5,230 nucleotides of DNA from an uncultured Desulfovibrio sp. (lineage in GTDB: Bacteria; Desulfobacterota; Desulfovibrionia; Desulfovibrionales; Desulfovibrionaceae): NCBI GenBank assembly GCA_945871415.1, contig CAMBWG010000179.1:1-5230 (forward strand). Direction: 5' to 3'. Shown piece after piece: positions 1 to 5,178 of the stretch; position 1 is the stretch's first letter; each line of letters opens with the position of its first letter. A program made the position numbers and the translations under genes. Below the pieces are notes generated by a model. It was not told where the DNA came from, searched no databases, and was given only the letters and a program-made list of their open reading frames with translations.

Positions 1-69
1 CGCTCACGTTGGGCCAAGCGGCGCAGTGCCGCCGTCACGCGTAATGCCTTTTCAAAGGTAAAGCGCTCT
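1..69 (+). repeat. Dispersed structured repeat, copy A (probably truncated by the window edge)
   Basis: This segment aligns by eye along its whole length, with two single-base gaps, to the 3' two thirds of the copies at 1146-1250 (minus) and 4416-4517 (plus). About 50 of 68 aligned positions match the 4449-4517 segment. Shared blocks are CGCTCAC at the left, GCCGCCG in the middle, then CGCG, a T run followed by CA, and GCTCT at the right end. A small hairpin, GCGGC/GCCGC with loop GCAGT, sits where the other copies have GGCGG/CCGCC. The first third of the element would lie left of base 1 and cannot be seen. It lies 101 bp past the trmI stop, in antisense orientation to that gene. This is the most diverged of the three copies. 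Confidence 0.75.
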
Positions 70-82
70 AAAAAAGCGCCCA

Positions 83-110
83 GGGGAGGGGTGGGGGCTT
101 GGGGGAGGGG
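83..110 (+). other. G-rich tract with strong G-quadruplex potential
   Basis: The plus strand has five consecutive runs of four or five guanines, at 83-86, 88-91, 93-97, 101-105 and 107-110, separated by A, T, CTT and A. This exceeds the usual requirement of four G-runs of three or more with short loops. The last two runs are also the left arm of the inverted repeat at 99-149, so quadruplex and hairpin would compete. Transcripts of the minus-strand trmI would carry the C-rich complement, so any quadruplex here would form in DNA or in plus-strand RNA. Actual folding is inference. Confidence 0.7.
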
Positions 111-149
111 AACCCCTCTCGCGCCAGCAGAGGGGTTCCCCTCCCCCAA
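99..149. repeat. Perfect 21-bp inverted repeat with 9-nt loop downstream of trmI
   Basis: Bases 99-119 are the exact reverse complement of 129-149, and the nine bases 120-128 (CGCGCCAGC) form the loop. The stem is very GC-rich. It begins 20 bp beyond the trmI stop codon, where a transcript-end structure would be expected. On the minus strand the stem is followed by a C-rich run rather than uridines, so it does not look like a classical intrinsic terminator. It may protect the 3' end of the mRNA, stall polymerase, or be a relic of a mobile repeat. The structure is certain from the sequence; the role is not. Confidence 0.85.
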
Positions 150-169
150 TACTCAACTATGCTCTACAT

Positions 170-1105
170 CTAGCATTTGCCCTTGATGAAGGACAGCAGC
201 CTGTGCAGAGGGGTGCTGTTTTCCGGTTCTTCTGCCGGGGGCTGAGTCTTTTCTTCTTCCGCGGACTCAAGGCGGGCCAGCCGGGCGGCCTCCTGCTTGC
301 GTTCCCGGGTTCCCATGGGCTTGAGCGATTCAAATTCCTCGCTCGTATCCTGCTGACGGCAGAAGATGAGGAAACCCGTATGCGCGGTCATGCGATCTTC
401 GGGGCGCAGCCTGTCGGCCACGGGTTTCCAGCCGCGAACAAGAATTTCGCAGACTTCCACCTCGGCAAAGGGGCGCTGTTCCAGCCCCAGCAGCAGGCGC
501 GAGACCTGATCCACCGTCGGCACAAGAAAGCCCAGCATGGCTCCGGGCCGCACCGCGGCCAGCGCATGATCGAGGTATTCCCACGGGGTCCTCACATCAA
601 GAAAAAGCGCGTCCGCATCGGTAACGGTGAAGCCTTCGGCAATATCGCGCAGCACCAGCTCCACATTTTCGCCAAGCCCGGCCCAGTCGAGATTACGGCG
701 CGCCAGCTTCAGAAATTCTTCCCGGGCTTCATGAGTCACCACGCGCCCCGTAGGACCGCAGAACCACGAAAGGCCCATGGTCAGACCTCCGGAACCGCTG
801 CCCGCCTCGATGATGGTCCGTCCGGGACCGGCCCCGAGCTTCAGACAGATGTAGGCGATATCCTTGGGGTAGATCACCTGCGTCTGCCGCTTGAGATTTT
901 TCAGACGGTCATACAGTGTGGCTTCCTGCACCCTGATGGGAACGCCCTGCGAGGTCATGACCACCGCCCCGAAGTGGGCTGCATGCACATCCGCCGCGGA
1001 CAGCCCGCCGTCATTGCTGTGCCAGTCCTGCCCCTCTTCCAGACGTTTGACGTAACTGCGCCCCTTGGGCGTTCTGTAAACGACGAGAGAACCGTAGGGA
1101 ATCAT
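170..1105 (-). CDS. trmI: tRNA (adenine-58-N1)-methyltransferase, TrmI family
   Basis: Predicted 311-aa SAM-dependent enzyme that methylates N1 of adenosine 58 in the T-loop of tRNA; bacterial TrmI normally acts as a homotetramer in the cytoplasm. Visible family signatures are QVIYPKD at residues 76-82, the SAM-binding loop EAGSGSGG at 100-107, the motif IV segment DVRTPW at 170-175 with the conserved acidic residue, and RPEDRMTAHTGFL at 234-246, which is characteristic of the family. The N-terminal part, starting MIPYGSLVVY, matches the small beta-rich domain typical of TrmI. I chose the start at 1105 because AAGGA lies 5 nt upstream (1111-1115) and family homology begins there; the frame is open to an ATG at 1207, but that extension runs through the repeat at 1146-1250. 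Residues from about 252 to the end form a charged, Glu/Lys/Arg-rich tail, longer than the usual bacterial enzyme. The gene ends TAG at 170-172 and lies 145 bp after the PBP1A gene. Confidence 0.9.
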   Translation of the reverse strand: MIPYGSLVVYRTPKGRSYVKRLEEGQDWHSNDGGLSAADVHAAHFGAVVMTSQGVPIRVQEATLYDRLKNLKRQTQVIYPKDIAYICLKLGAGPGRTIIEAGSGSGGLTMGLSWFCGPTGRVVTHEAREEFLKLARRNLDWAGLGENVELVLRDIAEGFTVTDADALFLDVRTPWEYLDHALAAVRPGAMLGFLVPTVDQVSRLLLGLEQRPFAEVEVCEILVRGWKPVADRLRPEDRMTAHTGFLIFCRQQDTSEEFESLKPMGTRERKQEAARLARLESAEEEKTQPPAEEPENSTPLHRLLSFIKGKC

Positions 1106-1110
1106 GAGAA

Positions 1111-1115
1111 TCCTT
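1111..1115 (-). promoter_or_regulatory. Ribosome binding site deciding the trmI start
   Basis: On the minus strand this reads AAGGA, 5 nt before the ATG at 1105-1103. The in-frame upstream ATG at 1207 has no comparable site, so this motif supports the shorter protein. Confidence 0.75.
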
Positions 1116-1125
1116 GATATGTTTT

Positions 1126-1137
1126 GCCCGGCCGGGC
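1126..1137. repeat. 12-bp perfect palindrome in the trmI leader
   Basis: GCCCGGCCGGGC is a perfect self-complementary sequence located 10-21 bp upstream of the trmI ribosome binding site and 8 bp from the end of the repeat copy at 1146. It could be a protein-binding dyad or part of the boundary of the repeat. In a GC-rich genome it may also be chance. I have no evidence for a function. Confidence 0.3.
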
Positions 1138-1145
1138 TTGTTGTC

Positions 1146-1250
1146 AGAGCGTTTTGCCACTGAAAAAGGCGGAACGCGAAGCGGCGGAACAGCACCGCCC
1201 GGCCCAAAGTGAACGGAAAAAACAGCGATTTTCCCGCGAAGCGACAGGCC
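1146..1250 (-). repeat. Dispersed structured repeat, copy B
   Basis: Read on the minus strand, this 105-nt segment aligns end to end with 4416-4517 on the plus strand. About 85 of 102 aligned positions match, with three gap positions. It starts directly after the PBP1A stop codon (TAA at 1253-1251) and ends with AAAACGCTCT. Two foldable parts are visible. The first is a stem of GGGAAAA against TTTTTTCC, close to a perfect stem in the other copy. The second is GGCGG/CCGCC with a 7-nt loop, followed after 13 nt by CCGCCTTTTT. That T run makes it terminator-like in the direction of the PBP1A and trmI genes, but the spacing is not that of a clean intrinsic terminator. No coding potential is evident. 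Confidence 0.85.
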
Positions 1251-3701
1251 TTAGAACATCTGCCGCATGAGGTCTTCGCCGCCTTCCGACGTATCCGTGC
1301 CTATGGCGCCGGTGGCGGTTGCCGGATCGGCGGGCGTTGCGCCGTCCACGGCGGAAAGACCGGGCTGCGCAGGCCCGTTGAAGGCCAGATTGCCCTCCAT
1401 GGTTATACCGGGCGGCATGGCAAAGTCCTGCGGCTGCTCCTTGTAGAGATCTTCCACCGCCGTGCGATAATAGCGGAAAATAGGTGCGGCCGTACGCCCG
1501 CCCTGTTCAAGACGTCCCAGGGAACGCACCTGATCGAAGCCCACGTAGACGCCGGTCACGAGGTAAGGCGAAAAGCCCACAAACCAGGTATCGCACTCCT
1601 CATTGGTGGTGCCGGTCTTGCCGCCGATATTGTCATGCCCCGGCACACGGGCACGGCTCCCCGTACCGGCGTTGACCACTTCCCTGAGCAGGCACGCCAT
1701 CTGATAGGCGTTCTGCGGGGTAATGGCCTGCCAGTGCTCCACGTCCTGCCGGTAGAGCTCGCGTCCCCTGGCGTCCACGATGGACGTGATGATGCGGGGA
1801 CGCACGCCGAGCCCCTGATTCGCAAAGGCGGCATAGGCCTGCGTCAGATTGAGGGGCGACACGGCCACCGCTCCGAGGCTGACGGCCAGTTCCTGCGGAA
1901 AATCCGGCTCAAGACCAAGCATCTTGGCGCGCTGAATGACGTTGGCGATACCGATGGTCTGGGCCACGCGCACCGTGGTGGTATTGCGCGACAGGGCCAG
2001 CGCCGTATGCAGCGGCAGAATGCCCTTGTAATTGTGTTCGTAGTTGGAAGGCCGCCAGACTTCGTTGGTATACGGGTTGACGTAGACCAGCGGGCCGTCC
2101 AGGACCTGTGACGTAGGCGTAAAACCCGCGTCAAGCGCGGCCGAGTACACTACGGGCTTGAAGCTGGAACCGGGCTGACGGCGCGCCTGCGTGGCGCGGT
2201 TGAAATGGCTGTTGCCGAACTGGTAGCCGCCGATGAGCGCCACCACATCACCGCTCTGGGGCTCGATGGACGCCAGCGCGCCCTGCGCAAGCGGCTCCTG
2301 CTGCAAGCGCAGCACAATCGGAGTCTTCTTCTGCGCTTTGGCGGGATCAAAGGGCACTTCCTGCTTTTTCTTGCCCTCCTGCACCACGGAAGGCGCGGCG
2401 GAAACCCAGATCACATCTCCGACTTCGGCCACGGTACGCGCATCCCTGATGGCGGGAGCATGCATCCCGGCCACGCGGGGATTGGGCTTGCGGGCCCAGC
2501 TCATATTGGCCAGCGGGATCACGCCGGTATAGCCGTCTCCCAGCGCCACGGTAAGCTGGCGCGCCTCCGAGCCGGTCACAAGCGCCTTGACCCAGGCATC
2601 CCCGGCAAGGGCGGAAGGCTCAAAATCCGTTTCAGCAAGGAAGGTTTTCTGCTCCTCCGGAGTCAGCTTGCTGACGGGCCCGCGCCAGCCCTGCCGCTTG
2701 TCCAGTTCTTCCAGCCCGCGCCGCAAGGCCGCTCCGGCGGCATCCTGCTGCACGGGGTCCATGGAGGTGCGCACGGTCAGGCCGGCTTCATAGACATAAT
2801 CCTCGCCGGACTTGTTGGTGCGTACGCCAAGGGCGGCAAGATTCTTTTCAGTAAAAAACTCCACCAGCAGGCGACGCGCTTCCTCCTGATACCACTGAGC
2901 CGCGCCGGGACGATAATCGGGCATGCTCCAGTAGATCAGCGGTTCGTTGCAGGCCTGCTGATACTGTGCTTCGGAAATCCATTGCAGCGCCCGCATGCGC
3001 CCGAGCACATACAACTGACGCTTCTTGGCCTCTTCGGGATGCCGGAAGGGATTGTAGCGGCTGGGGGCCTGAGGCAGGCCCGCGATGACCGCAGCTTCGG
3101 CGAGCGTAATGTCGGCGGCATGCTTGCCGAAATAGGTGCGCGCCGCGGCCTCGACGCCGTAGGCATGCTGGCCCAGATAAATATAGTTGAGATAAGTCAG
3201 CAGGATTTGATCCTTGGACAGGGTATTTTCCAGCTGATAGGCCAGAATGGCCTCTTTCATCTTGCGGGTATAGCTGCGCTCCGATGTCAGCAGCAGCTGC
3301 TTGATGACCTGCTGCGTGATGGTGCTGCCGCCCTGCCGCTTGGAACCGCTGGTGATATTGACGAAAGCGGCGCGGGCGATGGCCACGGGATCAACCCCGC
3401 TGTGACGGTAAAAATTATCGTCCTCGGCGGCCAGAAAGGCCAGAGGCAGATACTTGGGCATGTCCTCCAGCGTAATGATAAAACGCTTTTCATGGTACAA
3501 GGTGCCCAGAATGGACCCGTCGCGGGCGAGAATAGTCGTCGCCTGCGGCGGATGATAATCTTCAAGCCGAGAGAGATCGGGCAAGTCGCGCGATGCCCAG
3601 AAAAAAAGCATGGCGACGATGGCGGAACAGGCAATGCCGCTCACGATACACAGACCTCCAATCCAGATGAGGCATTTTTTCCATGTGATGTTTTGCATCA
3701 T
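1251..3701 (-). CDS. mrcA: Bifunctional penicillin-binding protein 1A (class A PBP)
   Basis: Predicted 816-aa inner-membrane enzyme that polymerises lipid II into glycan strands and cross-links the peptides in the periplasm. Residues 10-35 form a single N-terminal membrane anchor. The glycosyltransferase 51 domain (about 56-230) shows EDDNFYRHSGVD at 93-104 with the catalytic Glu93, RQGGSTITQQ at 122-131, and RKMKE at 146-150. A linker with an OB-like region, as in PBP1A proteins, covers about 370-470. The transpeptidase domain has all three motifs: SSFK at 512-515 with the acyl-acceptor Ser512, SRN at 571-573, and KTGT at 695-698. The last 45 residues are a Gly/Ala/Pro/Thr-rich tail. I placed the start at 3701 (ATG ATG, so 3698 is also possible) just before the basic residues and anchor. 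A weak AAAAAGG lies 12 nt upstream. The open frame extends to an ATG at 3818, but that would read through the dsrC terminator. The symbol follows the E. coli name for PBP1A; local naming may be pbpA or ponA. Confidence 0.93.
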   Translation of the reverse strand: MMQNITWKKCLIWIGGLCIVSGIACSAIVAMLFFWASRDLPDLSRLEDYHPPQATTILARDGSILGTLYHEKRFIITLEDMPKYLPLAFLAAEDDNFYRHSGVDPVAIARAAFVNITSGSKRQGGSTITQQVIKQLLLTSERSYTRKMKEAILAYQLENTLSKDQILLTYLNYIYLGQHAYGVEAAARTYFGKHAADITLAEAAVIAGLPQAPSRYNPFRHPEEAKKRQLYVLGRMRALQWISEAQYQQACNEPLIYWSMPDYRPGAAQWYQEEARRLLVEFFTEKNLAALGVRTNKSGEDYVYEAGLTVRTSMDPVQQDAAGAALRRGLEELDKRQGWRGPVSKLTPEEQKTFLAETDFEPSALAGDAWVKALVTGSEARQLTVALGDGYTGVIPLANMSWARKPNPRVAGMHAPAIRDARTVAEVGDVIWVSAAPSVVQEGKKKQEVPFDPAKAQKKTPIVLRLQQEPLAQGALASIEPQSGDVVALIGGYQFGNSHFNRATQARRQPGSSFKPVVYSAALDAGFTPTSQVLDGPLVYVNPYTNEVWRPSNYEHNYKGILPLHTALALSRNTTTVRVAQTIGIANVIQRAKMLGLEPDFPQELAVSLGAVAVSPLNLTQAYAAFANQGLGVRPRIITSIVDARGRELYRQDVEHWQAITPQNAYQMACLLREVVNAGTGSRARVPGHDNIGGKTGTTNEECDTWFVGFSPYLVTGVYVGFDQVRSLGRLEQGGRTAAPIFRYYRTAVEDLYKEQPQDFAMPPGITMEGNLAFNGPAQPGLSAVDGATPADPATATGAIGTDTSEGGEDLMRQMF

Positions 3702-3774
3702 GTTTCGCCGATACCTTTTTTTCCGTGCTGCGTAAAGAGGCGAAGGCCGACGCCCGGCAGGACTCGGCAACAAT

Positions 3775-3810
3775 AAAAAAGGCGGAAGGTATAAAACCTT
3801 CCGCCTTTTT
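3775..3810. terminator. Bidirectional intrinsic terminator downstream of dsrC
   Basis: The stem GGCGGAAGGT (3781-3790) pairs perfectly with ACCTTCCGCC (3796-3805) around the loop ATAAA. It is flanked by six A on the left and five T on the right. On the minus strand the hairpin starts 23 nt after the dsrC stop and runs into TTTTTT, a textbook intrinsic terminator for dsrC. The symmetrical A and T tracts would also stop plus-strand transcription. It separates dsrC from the PBP1A gene, whose start lies 73 bp further on, so that gene must have its own promoter somewhere in 3702-3774; I could not identify a convincing one. Confidence 0.93.
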
Positions 3811-3833
3811 AATGTCACAAAAAAGCCTGAGGA

Positions 3834-4151
3834 CTACACGCAGCCGGTAGGCTTGGGCAGACCGGCCATTTTGCAGGCGCCCTTGCCGGGGCCGGAGGGG
3901 AAGAGTTCGTACACTTCCTTCAGCTTGTAGCCGGTATTCTTGGACAGAATACGAACCATGGGGGCGATGCCGTTCTTCTTGTAGTAATCCTGCAGGAAGT
4001 CCAGAATCTTCTGATGGTCAGGCGTGATTTCGGAGATGCCCTCGGATTCCTTCACATACTCCATCCACTCGGGGCACCAGTCGTCAAAACGGAGCAGGAA
4101 ACCGTCTTCGTCTACTTCGAACGTTTTACCCTGAAAGGAAACTTCAGCCAT
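3834..4151 (-). CDS. dsrC: DsrC, sulfur-carrier protein of dissimilatory sulfite reduction
   Basis: Predicted 105-aa cytoplasmic protein of the DsrC/TusE family, the usual full length. DsrC receives the sulfite-derived sulfur from the DsrAB sulfite reductase as a trisulfide between its two C-terminal cysteines, which the DsrMKJOP membrane complex then reduces. The flexible C-terminal arm is intact: GPGKGACKMAGLPKPTGCV runs from residue 87 to 105, with Cys93 and the penultimate Cys104 eleven residues apart. That spacing marks the true DsrC group rather than TusE or other one-cysteine relatives. A further cysteine, Cys26, lies in the N-terminal DDWCPEW segment. The start at 4151 has an excellent AAGGAGG 6 nt upstream (4158-4164), in keeping with a highly expressed protein. 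The gene appears monocistronic, with a terminator 23 nt downstream and a long, duplicated leader upstream. No dsrAB or other sulfur genes lie in the window, which is common for dsrC in Desulfovibrio-type genomes. Confidence 0.97.
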   Translation of the reverse strand: MAEVSFQGKTFEVDEDGFLLRFDDWCPEWMEYVKESEGISEITPDHQKILDFLQDYYKKNGIAPMVRILSKNTGYKLKEVYELFPSGPGKGACKMAGLPKPTGCV

Positions 4152-4184
4152 GCTTGTCCTCCTTGGACCAGTCTTACAGCGTCA

Positions 4185-4199
4185 GGGGCGATATGCCCC
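4185..4199 (-). promoter_or_regulatory. Small hairpin in the dsrC leader
   Basis: GGGGC (4185-4189) and GCCCC (4195-4199) pair perfectly around a 5-nt loop, ending about 20 nt upstream of the dsrC Shine-Dalgarno sequence. Next to it lie GGCT/AGCC around 4201-4212 and GCCGG/CCGGC at 4210-4226, so the leader would be highly folded if transcribed. This may affect mRNA stability or ribosome access. I do not recognise a known riboswitch class. Confidence 0.45.
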
Positions 4200-4211
4200 G
4201 GGCTTCGTAGC

Positions 4212-4314
4212 CGGATGCTTCCCGGCTATGTTCCTGAAGTAATCGGTGCGCGTAACTACGCGTCGGATGCTTCCCGGCTATGTTCCTGAAGTAATCGGTG
4301 CGCGTAACTACGCG
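4212..4314. repeat. Perfect 51-bp tandem duplication upstream of dsrC
   Basis: Bases 4212-4262 and 4264-4314 are identical over all 51 positions, separated by one base (period 52). The match stops at both edges. Each unit ends, on the plus strand, with the dyad CGCGTA-AC-TACGCG (4249-4262 and 4301-4314). The block lies 61 bp upstream of the dsrC start codon, within its leader or promoter region. The absence of any difference between the units suggests a recent slippage or duplication event, or strong selection. A period of 52 bp is close to five helical turns, so the two dyads would face the same side of B-form DNA. Confidence 0.95.
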
Positions 4315-4325
4315 AACGTAGGGAA

Positions 4326-4354
4326 AGCATGCCAGAAAAAAAATCCAATGGCAA
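4326..4354 (-). promoter_or_regulatory. Candidate sigma-70-type promoter for dsrC
   Basis: On the minus strand, TTGCCA (4354-4349, five of six matches to TTGACA) is followed after 17 bp by CATGCT (4331-4326), which keeps the A2, T3 and T6 positions of TATAAT. TGG directly precedes it, giving an extended -10 TGn. Transcription would start near 4319, giving a 5' leader of about 165 nt that contains both 51-bp units. The -10 match is poor (three of six), so this is a candidate only. An imperfect inverted repeat, GGCAAGTCC at 4350-4358 against GGACTTTTTTGCC at 4384-4396, overlaps the -35 region. Confidence 0.35.
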
Positions 4355-4415
4355 GTCCTACGATTTGAAAGCCTCACGTTTATGGACTTTTTTGCCTGAA
4401 GCAGCTCAACCGCAC

Positions 4416-4517
4416 GACCTGTCGTTTCGCGGAAAAAACGCGTTTTTCCGCTCACTCCGGACCGGGCGGGCTATGCCGCCGCCTCGCGCTCCGCCTTTTT
4501 CAAAGACAGAACGCTCT
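4416..4517 (+). repeat. Dispersed structured repeat, copy C
   Basis: This 102-nt plus-strand segment aligns with the minus-strand copy at 1146-1250 along its whole length, and its 4449-4517 part aligns with 1-69. It holds a perfect 9-bp hairpin, GCGGAAAAA (4429-4437) against TTTTTCCGC (4443-4451), with loop ACGCG. Then comes GGCGG/CCGCC around 4465-4480 and CCGCCTTTTTCA. Its right end, AACGCTCT, overlaps the last two bases of the CBS-ACT stop codon (TAG at 4518-4516 on the minus strand). It is antisense to both neighbouring genes, lying just beyond the end of one and about 265 bp upstream of dsrC. No open reading frame of note lies within it. Confidence 0.85.
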
Positions 4518-5178
4518 ATTCCTGCCCGGGAGTGCGCGACCAGGAAGACAGCAGTCCCATATCCTGAAAATGTCTGGCCAGCTCTTCCTCGCTCTGAGGA
4601 TCGTCCATCTTGCGGATGCGTATGGAGACGTTCCGCTTTCCGTCCTGATAGGCCGTCAGCACGGAAAGAATGCGCGCACGGCGTTCGCGCAGGGTGTCAA
4701 ACAGGACGCGCATGCTGCCCGGCGCATCGGAAATAACAAAATTCAGCTGCACGCCGCCCTGACGCACGCCGGTAATTTCCACCAGCAGCTTGAACAGATC
4801 CTGATCGGTAATGATGCCGACCAGCGTGCCCTCGTCGCTGACAACAGGCAGGCCGCCGATTTTCTTGTCGAGCATCAGCAGAGCGGCTTCTTCCACCGTA
4901 GCGTCGGGTTTGACCGTGAGAGGCCGGGGCGTCATAATATCCTTGGCCTTGAGTTCCGCCAGGAGGTACTGCATTTCGTGCACCTCAAGCGTAGTCGCTT
5001 TGGAAGGCGAGGCCCCCCGGACATCCCGGTCGGAGACAATGCCGACGACCCTGTTGGCGTCGTCCACCACAGGCAGGCGGCGGATATTTTTCTCCTTCAA
5101 CAAATTCCGGCACTTGAGCAACGATGTCCCGGGCTTGACGGCCACGACGTTCGGGGTCATCCAATCTACTACGAGCAT
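4516..5178 (-). CDS. CBS-CBS-ACT domain protein (AcuB-like)
   Basis: Predicted 220-aa soluble protein. Residues about 5-58 form a first CBS domain (WMTPNVVAV, then LPVVDD and VVGIVSDRD at 44-52). Residues about 78-135 form a second one (IMTPRPLTV, then GGLPVVSDEG and LVGIITDQD). Together they would make one Bateman module, which in this family binds adenine nucleotides or similar ligands. Residues about 142-190 (VQLNFVISDAPGSMRVLF, then RRARILSVLTAY) look like an ACT domain, a small ligand-binding fold. This arrangement is that of AcuB-like proteins, but no acetoin genes are nearby, so I give no symbol. The role is likely ligand sensing; the target is unknown. No membrane segment or enzyme domain is attached. 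The start at 5178 has AGGAGG 4 nt upstream (5183-5188). The tail SSWSRTPGQE ends at a TAG whose last two bases belong to the repeat at 4416-4517, so the exact C-terminus may have been set by insertion of that element. Confidence 0.88.
   Translation of the reverse strand: MLVVDWMTPNVVAVKPGTSLLKCRNLLKEKNIRRLPVVDDANRVVGIVSDRDVRGASPSKATTLEVHEMQYLLAELKAKDIMTPRPLTVKPDATVEEAALLMLDKKIGGLPVVSDEGTLVGIITDQDLFKLLVEITGVRQGGVQLNFVISDAPGSMRVLFDTLRERRARILSVLTAYQDGKRNVSIRIRKMDDPQSEEELARHFQDMGLLSSWSRTPGQE

Noticed and set aside
203..1117. Long plus-strand open frame opposite trmI (304 codons)
   Set aside because: It lies wholly antisense to a clearly conserved TrmI gene, has no recognisable domain, and is the kind of shadow frame that GC-rich genes produce.
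1106..1207. N-terminal extension of TrmI to an ATG at 1207
   Set aside because: The extension is encoded by the repeat copy at 1146-1250, does not resemble the TrmI family, and has no good ribosome binding site, whereas the ATG at 1105 has AAGGA at 5 nt.
2205..3776. Plus-strand open frame of 523 codons opposite the PBP1A gene
   Set aside because: It is antisense to a gene with every class A PBP motif intact. Its translation is rich in Gly, His, Arg and Leu with no domain, and it runs into the terminator. A second plus-strand frame at 1209-2111 fails for the same reasons.
3702..3818. 39-residue N-terminal extension of the PBP1A to an ATG at 3818
   Set aside because: It would be translated from the dsrC terminator hairpin and places an odd second hydrophobic stretch before the true membrane anchor.
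4212..4314. CRISPR array
   Set aside because: There are only two units, and they adjoin with a single base between them instead of spacers of 30 or more bases. This is a simple tandem duplication.
4185..4320. A tRNA or known riboswitch in the hairpin-rich dsrC leader
   Set aside because: No cloverleaf, T-loop or anticodon arm can be drawn, and no conserved riboswitch core that I know is visible.
4174..4455. Minus-strand open frame of 93 codons across the dsrC leader
   Set aside because: Its translation is made of the duplicated 51-bp unit and part of the repeat copy. It has no domain or convincing ribosome binding site. The plus-strand frames at 4014-4289 and 4329-4736 overlap real genes and are equally unsupported.
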